Below are positions 35,877 through 44,231 of a stretch of 64,000 nt of DNA, one piece after another (the stretch's first letter is position 1; the number at the start of each line of letters is the position of its first letter). This DNA comes from Ruegeria sp. ANG-S4. Lineage in GTDB: Bacteria; Pseudomonadota; Alphaproteobacteria; Rhodobacterales; Rhodobacteraceae. Location: contig NZ_JWLK01000006.1 in the NCBI RefSeq assembly GCF_000814005.1, positions 248,001-312,000 of the forward strand. Direction: 5' to 3'. The notes under the pieces are model-generated. The model made no database searches. It was not told the DNA's origin and worked only from the letters and a program-made list of their open reading frames with translations. The translations under genes and the position numbers were made by a program.

Positions 35877-36359
35877 TTACGATGCCGGCAGGATCACCTT
35901 GTCGATCACATGGATAACGCCGTTGGACGTCTCAATGTCAGCTTGAACAACGTTCGCGTCATTGATCATCACGCCATTGTCCAAATCGATTGTGATGTCG
36001 CCGCCCTGAACGGTTGCCGCTGTCATGTCGTCAGACAGGTCGCCCGACATGACTTTGCCCGGAACAACGTGATAGGTGAGGATAGCGACCAATTGGTCCT
36101 TGTTTTCAGGCTTCAACAGCGTTTCCACCGTGCCCTCGGGCAGCGCGGCAAACGCTTCATCCGTCGGTGCAAAAACCGTGAACGGGCCTTCGCCCTTCAG
36201 TGTATCGACCAACTCAGCGGCCTGAACGGCTGCGACGAGCGTTCCGAAACTGCCTGCACCAACAGCGGTGTCAACGATGTCCTTGCCGTGGCCGTCCGCC
36301 ATGGCAGAAGTCGAGAACAAAACACTTGCGACACTGGCAACAGCGATATTGCGAAACAT
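35877..36359 (-). CDS. Exported fasciclin-domain protein
   Basis: A 160-residue protein from the ATG at 36359 (GGAG 8 bases upstream). A signal peptide ends at about Ala21 (STSAMA). The remainder is a single FAS1 domain: [34 protein letters not shown], the [13 protein letters not shown] strand and a final [10 protein letters not shown]. Single-domain FAS1 proteins are secreted adhesion-type proteins in many marine bacteria; the partner is unknown. Confidence 0.92.
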   Translation of the reverse strand: MFRNIAVASVASVLFSTSAMADGHGKDIVDTAVGAGSFGTLVAAVQAAELVDTLKGEGPFTVFAPTDEAFAALPEGTVETLLKPENKDQLVAILTYHVVPGKVMSGDLSDDMTAATVQGGDITIDLDNGVMINDANVVQADIETSNGVIHVIDKVILPAS

Positions 36360-36528
36360 GGTATGAACTCCATTGCTTGAAATGCCGTAAGTGGCATCAC
36401 TGCGGATACGGGCCATTGTCGCAATAAGATCACCGCGATTACGGTCCCGTCACAGTTGAAAGGAGAGGCCAAAGCGCTAAGCTGCGCGCTTTATGTATTT
36501 CCAATCAAAAATTTGTGATTGGCGTAGG

Positions 36529-37068
36529 TCACAGACCTTCAAATTCGCACAAGACATGGACGTCCATGCCCATGTTCTCCAAAACCGTGCGACCGCCAAG
36601 TTCGGGCAAGTCGATAATGAAGGCACAGGAAATGATCTCGCCGCCCAGCCGTTCGATCAATTGGATTCCGGCCGCAGCGGTTCCGCCTGTTGCCAACAAG
36701 TCATCGACGACCAGTATCTTCTCACCCGGTTGGATCGCATCGTCGTGAATTTCGACAATCGCTTCGCCATATTCCAGTTTGTAGTCCTGGCTGATTGTTG
36801 TGCCGGGCAATTTGCCCTTCTTGCGAATTGGAACAAAACCGACGCTCAACTGATGTGCAATGGCGCCACCAAGAATGAAGCCGCGCGCCTCAAGGCCCAC
36901 GACCTTGTCTATGCGCTCACCTGCATATGGGTGAAGCATCTGGTCAATAGCCATGCGAAAACCGCGCGGGTCGGCGAACAGGGTCGTTACATCGCGAAAC
37001 ATGATCCCTTCATGCGGGAAGTCGACGATGGTCCGTATGTAATCCTTGACCGTTTTGCTTCTGGACAT
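36529..37068 (-). CDS. apt: Adenine phosphoribosyltransferase
   Basis: A 179-residue purine salvage enzyme that makes AMP from adenine and PRPP. From the ATG at 37068 ([11 protein letters not shown]) it shows [26 protein letters not shown] and the PRPP motif [14 protein letters not shown] at about 120-133. An upstream GTG (37089) is possible but the AAGGGGTGG site fits the ATG better. Confidence 0.95.
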   Translation of the reverse strand: MSRSKTVKDYIRTIVDFPHEGIMFRDVTTLFADPRGFRMAIDQMLHPYAGERIDKVVGLEARGFILGGAIAHQLSVGFVPIRKKGKLPGTTISQDYKLEYGEAIVEIHDDAIQPGEKILVVDDLLATGGTAAAGIQLIERLGGEIISCAFIIDLPELGGRTVLENMGMDVHVLCEFEGL

Positions 37069-37390
37069 TGGCCACCCCTTTTGCGTCACAACACGCGGGG
37101 TTGTGTGGCCTATCGGGTCCGGGCATGCAAGATAAGTTTGCAGCCCGACCTACTTGCTGCGGGCTTTGATCGCGTTTGGAAGGCTGTGATACCGATAAAG
37201 CGCGGCAGGCAGCCAAGAAAGGTGCGGTTTCCGCCAATTGCGTTGATCTCGCAAAAGAAATGCCTGAGCAGTATGAAGGTTCATTGCTAATTTCCTTTTT
37301 TTATTGTTAGGTGCCCGATAACGACAAATTCTATGCTATGTATATACATTGCATCGCAAAAAGAATCAAGACTTGAATGGGACTGAGCGC
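37069..37390. other. 322 bp intergenic region upstream of apt and of a small RHH-like gene
   Basis: The gap between two divergent genes. Its right half is AT-rich, with a T tract at about 37295-37305 and the dyad at 37333-37354. No coding ORF with convincing composition was seen. It must contain the apt promoter and the promoter of the small gene. Confidence 0.6.
37333..37354. promoter_or_regulatory. 22 bp dyad, possible operator
   Basis: ATGC, T, ATGTATATACAT, T, GCAT: a perfect 12 bp palindrome at 37338-37349 flanked on both sides by a mismatched base and then four more paired bases. It lies 37 bp before the GTG proposed as start of the ribbon-helix-helix-like gene. Confidence 0.5.
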
Positions 37391-37564
37391 GTGGCGAAGA
37401 AAGACGGTAAGGGTTCTACCAAGAAAAACAGTCAGTTGGTGTTGCGTCTGGACAAAGACGAACGGGATGCGTTCGTTGAGTTGTGCAAGGAATTGGACAC
37501 CTCAGCAGCCCGCGAAATCCGGCGTTTCATTCGCGGGTTCATGAAAGAGAATGCCGACAACTGA
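37391..37564 (+). CDS. Small ribbon-helix-helix-like protein
   Basis: A 57-residue basic protein from the GTG at 37391; an in-frame TTG at 37349 would add 14 residues and overlap the upstream dyad. After a Lys-rich N-terminus (AKKDGKGSTKKN) comes a short beta-strand-like SQLVLRLD and two helices (KDERDAFVELCKELDTS, AREIRRFIRGFMKE), the layout of CopG/Arc-type ribbon-helix-helix DNA-binding proteins. No toxin gene follows; the next gene is a convergent LysE-type exporter 5 bp away. It could be a self-regulating repressor. Confidence 0.6.
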   Translation: MAKKDGKGSTKKNSQLVLRLDKDERDAFVELCKELDTSAAREIRRFIRGFMKENADN

Positions 37565-37569
37565 CAGAT

Positions 37570-38199
37570 TTAGGTCGGGCGTCGCAATACCGCAGTCGCC
37601 ACCCCCATGCCAATCAACGTCAGGCCGCCAAAACGGGTCATTCCGGTGATTATACCCGGACGACCAACCATCTGGCGCAGGCGGTCGGCCAACAATGCGT
37701 AAGCCAGGGCGTTCAGCCAGGCCAATCCAACAAATGTCGCGATCAGTATGATGAATTGCGGGCCCAGCGGGTCGGCAGGGCGCAGAAATTGCGGAACAAA
37801 AGCGATGAAAAAGGCAATCGACTTTGGGTTCAGCGCTGTAACCGCAGCCGCATGACCAAAAACGCTGCGTCCGGTGACGTTTTTTTCGGTTTCAACGGCT
37901 TGCAAGCCCTCTGACGGCGCGCTGCGCAGCAGCTTGATGCCCAGCCAGACTAGATAGACCGCTCCAACCCACTTCAGCACGGTGAAGAGTGTTGCCGAGG
38001 CCAGAACCAACGCGCCAAGTCCCAAAAGGGAAGCTGTCATTGCGATCAGATCACCCACGGCAACGCCAGTGGCCGAGGCAACAGCCACGCTGCGCCCTTT
38101 GGACAGCGCATAGCTTAGCACCAAAAGAACGGTTGGGCCGGGGATCAGTAAAAGGGCGGTTGAAGCGGCCACAAAGGCGAGCCAAAGATCAAAAGACAT
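37570..38199 (-). CDS. LysE/RhtB-family amino-acid exporter
   Basis: A 209-residue inner-membrane protein with six hydrophobic helices. The family motif LIPGPTVLLVLSYALSKGR-like region lies at about 18-36 and the second conserved segment YLVWLGIKLLRS at about 81-92. Members export amino acids or homoserine lactones; the substrate cannot be read here. AGGA precedes the ATG at 38199. Confidence 0.92.
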   Translation of the reverse strand: MSFDLWLAFVAASTALLLIPGPTVLLVLSYALSKGRSVAVASATGVAVGDLIAMTASLLGLGALVLASATLFTVLKWVGAVYLVWLGIKLLRSAPSEGLQAVETEKNVTGRSVFGHAAAVTALNPKSIAFFIAFVPQFLRPADPLGPQFIILIATFVGLAWLNALAYALLADRLRQMVGRPGIITGMTRFGGLTLIGMGVATAVLRRPT

Positions 38200-38334
38200 G
38201 GGATTCCTGCGATAGACTTTGGCGCAGCAAGCCTGCTTGCGCGGTCCTCGTCAACCCCCGCGACGGCTCGGCGGGGTTGGGATTAGCTGCGCATGCTCGA
38301 ATTGTTCCGTAGCTTTCGCCTTTCGGTAGCAGGT

Positions 38335-38349
38335 TTAAGATTCGATTAA
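38335..38349. promoter_or_regulatory. CtrA-type box upstream of the alpha/beta hydrolase
   Basis: TTAA (38335-38338), seven bases, TTAA (38346-38349), then nine bases and a third TTAA (38359-38362). This repeats the spacing of the box at 17221. It lies 76 bp before the hydrolase ATG. Confidence 0.45.
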
Positions 38350-38424
38350 GCTTGCTGGTTAAGCATTGAATCCCATTGCGGTGTCCCCACTCTTATTATC
38401 AAAGCCAGACGGTCGGAGGGTCCG

Positions 38425-39291
38425 ATGACACAGACACATGAAATGAACACAGCCCCGATCATGAACACATCCCGGTCAAAAACGACCCGGCTGAAAGGGA
38501 TATTGGTCCTGATGGCGCTGGTTGTGGCCGTAATCTATGCGGGCGCTGTCGGCTACATGTACTTCAACCAGCGATCGCTCTTGTTCAAACCGGAAGGTGA
38601 ATTGCCACAGCCGGCCCAGGTCGGTCTTGCCGATCTGGACGTGATCGCATTGCCGATGGCGGACGGTATCACGTTGACCGCATGGTCCGCGCCTCCGGCA
38701 GCTGAAGGTGCCCCGACAGTTTTGTTCTTTCACGGTCAGACAGGCAATCTGGGTGACCGCGCAGATCGCATGCGCGAGATTCTGAATTCCGGTTACGGAC
38801 TATTGGCTGCCAGTTATCGCGGGTACCCCGGCAGCGAAGGAGAGCCATCGGAGATAGCCCTGATCTCGGACGGCGTTCAGCTGTTCGACAAGCTGCAAGG
38901 CGAAGGCACAGAAGTCGTCCTGCATGGTCAGAGTCTCGGCACGGCAATTGCCGCCGCTGTTGCGGCACAGCGCCCAAACGCACAGCTGTTGGTGCTTGAG
39001 GCACCATTTACGGCCACCGTCGACGTCGCGGCCGAGCGATATCCGTGGTTGCCTGTTTCAGCCTTGATGAAGGATCAATTCGCCACCCGCGACCTGATCG
39101 AGCGCATAACCGTCCCGACCCTGATTTTCCACGGGACCGAGGATGAAACTGTCCCGGTGCATCACGGTAAGGCGCTGGCGGAAATGTCCGGCGACAGCAC
39201 ACAGCTATTCGTCATACCGGACGGCACCCACAATGACCTTTGGTCTCATGGTCTTTGGGATGACGTCCAAAAGTCCCTGTCGGGAACGTAG
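38425..39291 (+). CDS. Membrane-anchored alpha/beta hydrolase (BEM46/ABHD13-like)
   Basis: A 288-residue serine hydrolase. One transmembrane helix (about 25-46) anchors a catalytic domain. The oxyanion region FFHGQTGNLGDR is near 101-112, the nucleophile Ser170 in HGQSLG, an Asp in FHGTEDETVP near 237, and a His in DGTHNDLW near 268. The YRGYPGSEGEPSE segment is typical of the BEM46 group. GGAGGG precedes the ATG by 4 bases. Other in-frame ATGs at codons 7 and 13 are possible. Substrate is unknown. Confidence 0.88.
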   Translation: MTQTHEMNTAPIMNTSRSKTTRLKGILVLMALVVAVIYAGAVGYMYFNQRSLLFKPEGELPQPAQVGLADLDVIALPMADGITLTAWSAPPAAEGAPTVLFFHGQTGNLGDRADRMREILNSGYGLLAASYRGYPGSEGEPSEIALISDGVQLFDKLQGEGTEVVLHGQSLGTAIAAAVAAQRPNAQLLVLEAPFTATVDVAAERYPWLPVSALMKDQFATRDLIERITVPTLIFHGTEDETVPVHHGKALAEMSGDSTQLFVIPDGTHNDLWSHGLWDDVQKSLSGT

Positions 39292-39303
39292 AACGGCCCG
39301 CGG

Positions 39304-40176
39304 TCAGAGGATCCGTCCGGCGACGGCGTCAAGCTTGGCCAGCAAGGCCGGATCGCGTTTCTCAGGCGCTGTCAGGATCGCGTATTCCAATGCGCGGTCA
39401 CAACCGTAAGGGCAAGGCGCACGTTCTGGTCCCAGCAGCGCGGGGAGCCCTTTGACAAGCGCACGGCCTTTGTCCGCGTTGCCGGTCAGCGTGGCGATGA
39501 TGGCGGTCACGTCGACTTCGCCATGGTCAGGGTGCCAACTGTCATAATCCGTCACCATCGCGACCGACGCGTAACAAAGCTCGGCCTCGCGCGCGAGTTT
39601 CGCTTCGGGCATGTTTGTCATTCCAATTACGTCACAACCCCACTGCTCGCGGTACATTTTGGACTCCGCCAGCGATGAAAACTGTGGGCCCTCCATTGCC
39701 AAATAGGTCCCGCCACGATGAATGGTGATACCTGCCGCTTTTCCTGCGGCCTCGCATGCATCAGACAGGCGCGGGCAGGTCGGGTGGGCAACGCTCACAT
39801 GAGCGACGCAGCCGCTGCCAAAAAAGCTCTTTTGGCGGGCAAATGTGCGGTCAATGAATTGGTCGACGATCACAAAGTCACCGGGCGCCATGTGTTCACG
39901 AAATGACCCGCAGGCCGAGATGGAGATTACGTCGGTCACGCCCAGCCGTTTCAGTGCGTCAATATTGGCCGGGTACGGCACGTCTGTCGGTGCGTGCACG
40001 TGGCCCCGCCCGTGCCGTGGCAGGAACGCCATCTCGACGCCATTCAGGGACCCGGTCAGGATTTGGTCTGACGGCGTGCCCCAAGGAGATTCGACAGTGA
40101 CCCATTCCGCATTTTCCAAGCCGTCGATCTCGTAAATACCCGATCCTCCGATGACGGCGATTTTCGTTTGGGTCAC
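39304..40176 (-). CDS. mtnP: S-methyl-5'-thioadenosine phosphorylase
   Basis: A 290-residue nucleoside phosphorylase that splits methylthioadenosine to adenine and 5-methylthioribose-1-phosphate in methionine salvage. From the GTG at 40176 (GGAG 7 bases upstream) it begins MTQTKIAVIGGSGIYEI. FLPRHGRGH, SISACGSF, and MTNMPEAKLAREAELCY are family signatures. The frame runs open 24 codons further upstream but without a good start site. apt, which reuses the adenine, is 2.3 kb away. Confidence 0.93.
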   Translation of the reverse strand: MTQTKIAVIGGSGIYEIDGLENAEWVTVESPWGTPSDQILTGSLNGVEMAFLPRHGRGHVHAPTDVPYPANIDALKRLGVTDVISISACGSFREHMAPGDFVIVDQFIDRTFARQKSFFGSGCVAHVSVAHPTCPRLSDACEAAGKAAGITIHRGGTYLAMEGPQFSSLAESKMYREQWGCDVIGMTNMPEAKLAREAELCYASVAMVTDYDSWHPDHGEVDVTAIIATLTGNADKGRALVKGLPALLGPERAPCPYGCDRALEYAILTAPEKRDPALLAKLDAVAGRIL

Positions 40177-40380
40177 TTCGGTTCTCCACGTCAGGTTTCT
40201 ACTCTGGGATTTGTGCGGGGGCGCGGCGGATTTGGCAAGTGCGTTCAACCGTTTGTGTGATCGTGTTGGCCGTTATGCGCGTGGTGCATGGCAGGGTCCC
40301 GGCCAGCGCGGTATCTCTAGCGCCTTTTGGCAGCTAGAAGGCCCCTTTCGCGCGAACATGATGACCCACAGGACCGTCCG

Positions 40381-42015
40381 ATGAACCGAGCCTTGCTGGC
40401 AAGCTTTGCCAATCGCCTAGCCATACCCGATCTGCGTTGGATGCCCGACGAAGGGTTCACCGTGTCCCGCATCCGGATCGAGTTGCTGTCAGGTCTGACA
40501 GTCGCTCTTGCGCTTGTGCCGGAAGCTGTCGCCTTTGCCTTCGTGGCCGATGTGCACCCTCTGGTCGGTCTCTATGCTGCGTTTCTGGTCGGGCTAATAA
40601 CCGCACTGATCGGCGGGCGGCCGGGTATGATATCCGGCGCAACCGGGGCCTTGGCAGTTGTGATGGTGTCATTGGTCTCCCAGCATGGGGTCCAATATCT
40701 GTTTGCGACAGTGGTGCTGATGGGCATCCTGCAGGTCATTGCCGGTGTAATGCACTGGGGGCGGTTTATCCGCCTTGTACCGCATCCCGTGATGCTGGGC
40801 TTTGTAAACGGGCTGGCAATTGTGATCTTTCTGGCGCAGCTGGGTCAGTTCAAAGTCCCCGGAACGATGGAAAACACAGGCCATGGCGTGGGCGGCGGCG
40901 AATGGCTGTCAGGCATGCAGCTATACACCATGCTGGGTCTGGTCGCGCTGACGATGGCGGTGATTTGGGTCATGCCGCGCATCACCCGCATCATTCCTGC
41001 GCCATTGGCGGGAATCATGGTCGTGGCAGGCTTGGTCATTGCATTTGGTTTGGAAGTTCCCCGCGTCGGCGATCTTGCCTCGATCGAGGGCGGTTTGCCT
41101 AAATTCCATATCCCGACGGTTCCATTGAATTGGGAAACCTTCAACATCATCCTTCCATACGCTGTCATTCTGGCTGCAATTGGTTTGATCGAGTCTTTGC
41201 TGACCTTGAACCTTGTTGGCGAAATCACCGGCAAGCGTGGCGGAGCCTCGCAGGAGTGTATCGCGCAGGGCACGGCCAATGTCGTTACCGGATTCTTCGG
41301 TGGCATGGGCGGCTGTGCGATGATCGGCCAGTCGATGATCAACGTCAAATCCGGTGGCCGCACGCGCGTTGCGGGCATTGCCGCAGCGTTGTTCCTGCTG
41401 GTCTTCATCCTCTTCGCGGCACCGCTGATTGAACAGATCCCGCTGGCCGCATTGGTCGGTGTGATGTTTATGGTGGTGATCGGCACCTTCGCCTGGAACT
41501 CGTTCAACATCATGCGGAAAGTGCCCCTGATGGACGCGTTCGTCATTGTCCTTGTGACGGTCGTGACCGTGATGGAAGATTTGGCTGTCGCGGTGGTCGT
41601 TGGCGTGATCGTTTCGGCGCTGGCATACGCTTGGAACAACGCCAAACGAATCCACGCAGAAACACGCGAGTCGGTGACGGAAGAGGGCGCGAAAGTCTAT
41701 GAGATTAAAGGCCCGCTGTTCTTTGGCTCGTCTGAAGGATTTGTGGAACTGTTTGATGTTCCAAACGATCCGGAAACTGTGATCGTGGATTTTGCAGACA
41801 GCAGGGTGGTGGACCAGTCTGCGCTGCAGGCGATCGAAAACGTCGCCGCAAAGTACCAGTCGGCGGGTAAGCGCGTCATGCTGCGGCACCTTAGCCGCGA
41901 TTGCCACAGGTTGCTGAACAAGGCCGGCCACCTGATGGTCGACAGCGACGATGACCCCGATTATGGCCTGGCGGTAGATTATTCAGTTCGAACCGGCATT
42001 CTTGGCGGGCACTGA
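40381..42015 (+). CDS. SulP-family anion transporter with STAS domain
   Basis: A 544-residue inner-membrane transporter from the ATG at 40381 (AGGA 7 bases upstream). About 10-12 hydrophobic segments span residues 25-415, with the SulP signature LSGLTVALALVPEAVAFAF, GGRPGMISGATGA and NVVTGFFGGMGGCAMIGQS. A cytoplasmic STAS domain fills about 435-535 (VIVDFADSRVVDQSALQAI). SulP proteins carry sulfate, bicarbonate or organic anions; the substrate is not clear. Confidence 0.93.
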   Translation: MNRALLASFANRLAIPDLRWMPDEGFTVSRIRIELLSGLTVALALVPEAVAFAFVADVHPLVGLYAAFLVGLITALIGGRPGMISGATGALAVVMVSLVSQHGVQYLFATVVLMGILQVIAGVMHWGRFIRLVPHPVMLGFVNGLAIVIFLAQLGQFKVPGTMENTGHGVGGGEWLSGMQLYTMLGLVALTMAVIWVMPRITRIIPAPLAGIMVVAGLVIAFGLEVPRVGDLASIEGGLPKFHIPTVPLNWETFNIILPYAVILAAIGLIESLLTLNLVGEITGKRGGASQECIAQGTANVVTGFFGGMGGCAMIGQSMINVKSGGRTRVAGIAAALFLLVFILFAAPLIEQIPLAALVGVMFMVVIGTFAWNSFNIMRKVPLMDAFVIVLVTVVTVMEDLAVAVVVGVIVSALAYAWNNAKRIHAETRESVTEEGAKVYEIKGPLFFGSSEGFVELFDVPNDPETVIVDFADSRVVDQSALQAIENVAAKYQSAGKRVMLRHLSRDCHRLLNKAGHLMVDSDDDPDYGLAVDYSVRTGILGGH

Positions 42016-42020
42016 AAGTA

Positions 42021-42066
42021 TGCGAGGCTCTGCCTCGCGCTCCGGGATATTTGGGGCCAGATGAAG
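42021..42066 (+). repeat. Stop-abutting GC-rich element, unit 2 (short form)
   Basis: Begins 5 bases after the SulP stop codon. The first dyad is GCGAGGC-TCT-GCCTCGC, then CTCCGGGATATTTGGGG and CCAGATGAAG. It lacks the second hairpin of unit 1. It faces unit 3 as an inverted pair. Confidence 0.75.
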
Positions 42067-42080
42067 ACTGGATCCCCTGC

Positions 42081-42144
42081 TTCATCTGGCTGGAAGTATC
42101 CCGGGGGAGTCGCCGCTTGCGGCGGCGGGGGCAGCGCCCCCCAA
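42081..42144 (-). repeat. Stop-abutting GC-rich element, unit 3
   Basis: Reads on the minus strand, starting 3 bases after the stop codon of the flavin reductase gene: GGGGGGCGCTGCCCCC, GCCGCCGCAAGCGGCG, CTCCCCCGGGATACTTCC, CCAGATGAA. With unit 2 it fills the whole gap between the two convergent genes. Confidence 0.8.
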
Positions 42145-42147
42145 GGC

Positions 42148-42753
42148 TCAGTCGTCGGGACGATTTAGCGAGAAAAGTTCTGTCACGACCGCATAGTCCC
42201 GATACCCTAACCGCGCCAGGGGTTGGAACGAGGTGACGTCGAATTTGCCATTTCGGATGTGATCGTCATGCAGATGCACACCGGTGACCTCTCCGAACAC
42301 AACACGGTTAGCGGCGCCGGGCAGGGTCACGATTTGCGTCAATTTACACTCCAAAGCCGCCGGCGCGCCGTCTATGCGTGCACAGGGTACCGTCTCGCAT
42401 TCTTTTGGCGTCAGCCCGGCATGTTCGAACTCGTCGATATGTTTGTCCAATCCAGCGGAACTGGCATTCATGGCATCCCGATGCATGTAGCCCACGATGT
42501 TCACGCAAAAAACACCGGTCGCTTCGATGTTGGCCAAACTGTCCTTGGTGCCGTTTTGGTCGTGTTTCATCCCGGTTGAGGCGAACATCACTTGCGGCGG
42601 CGTGTAGGCGACCCCGTTGAAAAAGGAATATGGGGCCAGATTGTTGACCCCGTTCGCATCACGAGATGAGATCCAGCCAATAGGGCGGGGCGTGATGATG
42701 GCATTGAACGGGTTGTGCGGCAGACCGTGGCCGTCTTCGGGGCGGTAGAACAT
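42148..42753 (-). CDS. Flavin reductase-like FMN-binding protein
   Basis: A 201-residue protein from the ATG at 42753 (MFYRPEDGHG, GGAG 5 bases upstream); a much longer open frame to 42957 has no signal for starting there and overlaps the divergent gene. The FMN-binding segments PRPIGWISSRDANGVNNLAPYSFFNG and the following FASTG region are those of the flavin reductase/DIM6-NTAB family. It probably reduces or binds FMN; partner enzyme not visible nearby. Confidence 0.88.
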   Translation of the reverse strand: MFYRPEDGHGLPHNPFNAIITPRPIGWISSRDANGVNNLAPYSFFNGVAYTPPQVMFASTGMKHDQNGTKDSLANIEATGVFCVNIVGYMHRDAMNASSAGLDKHIDEFEHAGLTPKECETVPCARIDGAPAALECKLTQIVTLPGAANRVVFGEVTGVHLHDDHIRNGKFDVTSFQPLARLGYRDYAVVTELFSLNRPDD

Positions 42754-42826
42754 CTGAACTCCAAGCGTTTGCTCAAGGCGTAGCGAAGTGCTAGGGCGAT
42801 TTCCAGCAGGGAAAAAGAGGGCCCGG

Positions 42827-43321
42827 GTGCAGCAGTTCGAGATCAGGCCAGAAGAATCCGAGGATTGGTGGGAAGTTGAGGCGCTGTACGACCTGTGCTT
42901 TGCACCGGGGCGCGAGGCTTTGTCATCATACCGATTGCGCGACGACATCGATCCCATTGCAGGGCTTTCATTAGTCGCACGTGATGGTCAGGGCATTCTG
43001 GCGGGCGCTATTCGTTTCTGGCCCGTCATGATCTATGACCAAGAAGCGCTGTTGCTTGGTCCGGTCGCCGTTCATCCAACGCATCAGGGCGAAGGTTTGG
43101 GCGGCTATTTGATCCATCAAGGCGTGGACGCAGGCCGCGTATTGGGTTGGAATCGCGTCATGCTGGTGGGCGATGCGCCTTACTATGCGCGCTTTGGCTT
43201 TAAACCTTTGGCCGGGGTTGAGATGCCGCCTCCGACCAATCCGGAACGCGTTCTGGGGCTGGAACTCTCGCCCGGGTCATGGCTGGGCGTTGCGGGCCCT
43301 GTTAAGCGTTGGGTGCGCTGA
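42827..43321 (+). CDS. GNAT N-acetyltransferase, YhbS-like
   Basis: A 164-residue acetyltransferase from the GTG at 42827 (GAGGG 5 bases upstream); an earlier GTG at 42788 is possible. The acetyl-CoA binding loop HPTHQGEGLGGYLIHQG (Q/R-x-x-G-x-G) and the following VMLVGDAPYYARFGFKPL are typical of the YhbS group. The acceptor is unknown. It diverges from the flavin reductase gene and precedes the EcsC-family gene by 53 bp. Confidence 0.85.
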   Translation: MQQFEIRPEESEDWWEVEALYDLCFAPGREALSSYRLRDDIDPIAGLSLVARDGQGILAGAIRFWPVMIYDQEALLLGPVAVHPTHQGEGLGGYLIHQGVDAGRVLGWNRVMLVGDAPYYARFGFKPLAGVEMPPPTNPERVLGLELSPGSWLGVAGPVKRWVR

Positions 43322-43374
43322 CCCATTGAAAACTGCCATAGTGATGCCAATGTCTTTTGGGCAGGAGGGCATAT

Positions 43375-44124
43375 ATGCAGGACGTTGTTCTGATTGAAAA
43401 AGTGGATGCCAACGCCGAACTTGACCGGCTGGCGCGGCATTACAAGTCGGCGGGTGGTGCCGGCGTAAAGCTGTTGAATCGTTTGGGCGGATCCGCCGAA
43501 TCCTTGCTGGAACAATTGCCTGAACCGGTCCGAACGGGACTGACAGGCGCGACGGAGCAGGCGTTGTGGTTGGCGATGTATGCCGCGCAAGGTTCGCGCC
43601 GTGCTGTTCCGGATCAAAGCCCCTGGGTCAACACGGCGGTTACAACGGCTATGGGTGCAGCTGGCGGATTGGGCGGTGTCACGTCGTCCTTGGTCGAACT
43701 GCCCGCAACCACCGCGATGTTGCTGCGCGCGATTCAGGGCGCAGCTGCACGTCAGGGGTTTGATCCTGCGGCGCAGAACGTGATGTTCGATTCGGTTCGC
43801 GTTTTGTCGGCGGCTGGACCGCTGTCCGAAGATGACGGCGCCGATCTGGGCTTTTTTTCGGTGCGTCTGACGTTGACCGGACCGACAATGCAGCGGTTGA
43901 TTGCGGCGGTTGCGCCGCGCCTGTCTGTCGTCTTGGGTCAGAAACTGGCGGCCCAGTCCGTACCGGTTCTGGGTGCACTGGCAGGCGGCGGTACGAACTA
44001 CGTTTACTCCAGATATTACCAACAGATCGCGCTGGTACATTTTGGTCTGCGCAGATTGGCGATCGACGCCGATATCCCCCATTCGGAACTTGTTGAGCGT
44101 CTGTCGCATCGAATGGGGCACTAG
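43375..44124 (+). CDS. EcsC-family protein
   Basis: A 249-residue protein from the ATG at 43375, which has an AGGAGGG site 5 bases upstream. It matches the EcsC family by its helical N-terminus (ELDRLARHYKSAGGAGVKLLNRLGGSAE), a Gly/Ala-rich central stretch (AVTTAMGAAGGLGGVTSSLVELPATTAMLLRAI) and a second glycine-rich segment (LAAQSVPVLGALAGGGTNY). The family was named after a Bacillus protein linked to an ABC transporter; no transporter is adjacent and the function here is unknown. Confidence 0.85.
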   Translation: MQDVVLIEKVDANAELDRLARHYKSAGGAGVKLLNRLGGSAESLLEQLPEPVRTGLTGATEQALWLAMYAAQGSRRAVPDQSPWVNTAVTTAMGAAGGLGGVTSSLVELPATTAMLLRAIQGAAARQGFDPAAQNVMFDSVRVLSAAGPLSEDDGADLGFFSVRLTLTGPTMQRLIAAVAPRLSVVLGQKLAAQSVPVLGALAGGGTNYVYSRYYQQIALVHFGLRRLAIDADIPHSELVERLSHRMGH

Positions 44125-44138
44125 GGAACTTTTACCGG

Positions 44139-44174
44139 TTCGACGCTGGATCACTTTACATATATTGTGTCGAA
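44139..44174 (+). promoter_or_regulatory. Possible promoter with inverted repeat before the Nudix gene
   Basis: TTCGAC (44139-44144) and TATATT (44161-44166) are 16 bases apart and could be -35 and -10 elements. TTCGAC also pairs with GTCGAA at 44169-44174 as an inverted repeat that flanks the -10 region. Confidence 0.3.
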
Positions 44175-44231
44175 TGCTCTACTGATCGCAAGATAAGCTG
44201 GTTTTTCATCTCGGGAGGTGACAGCAAAGCG

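Noticed and set aside
38252..38279. CAACCCC/GGGGTTG hairpin before the hydrolase gene
   Set aside because: There is no U tract and it lies upstream of two divergent genes, so a terminator role makes no sense; left unassigned.
17564..40293. A 15-base string (GTGGTGCATGGCAGG) present near 17564 and near 40279
   Set aside because: One or two exact 15-base matches are expected by chance in 64 kb, and the flanks do not match.
40921..41931. Long antisense frame within the SulP gene
   Set aside because: His/Arg/Asp-rich nonsense-like translation opposite transmembrane helices; a shadow frame.
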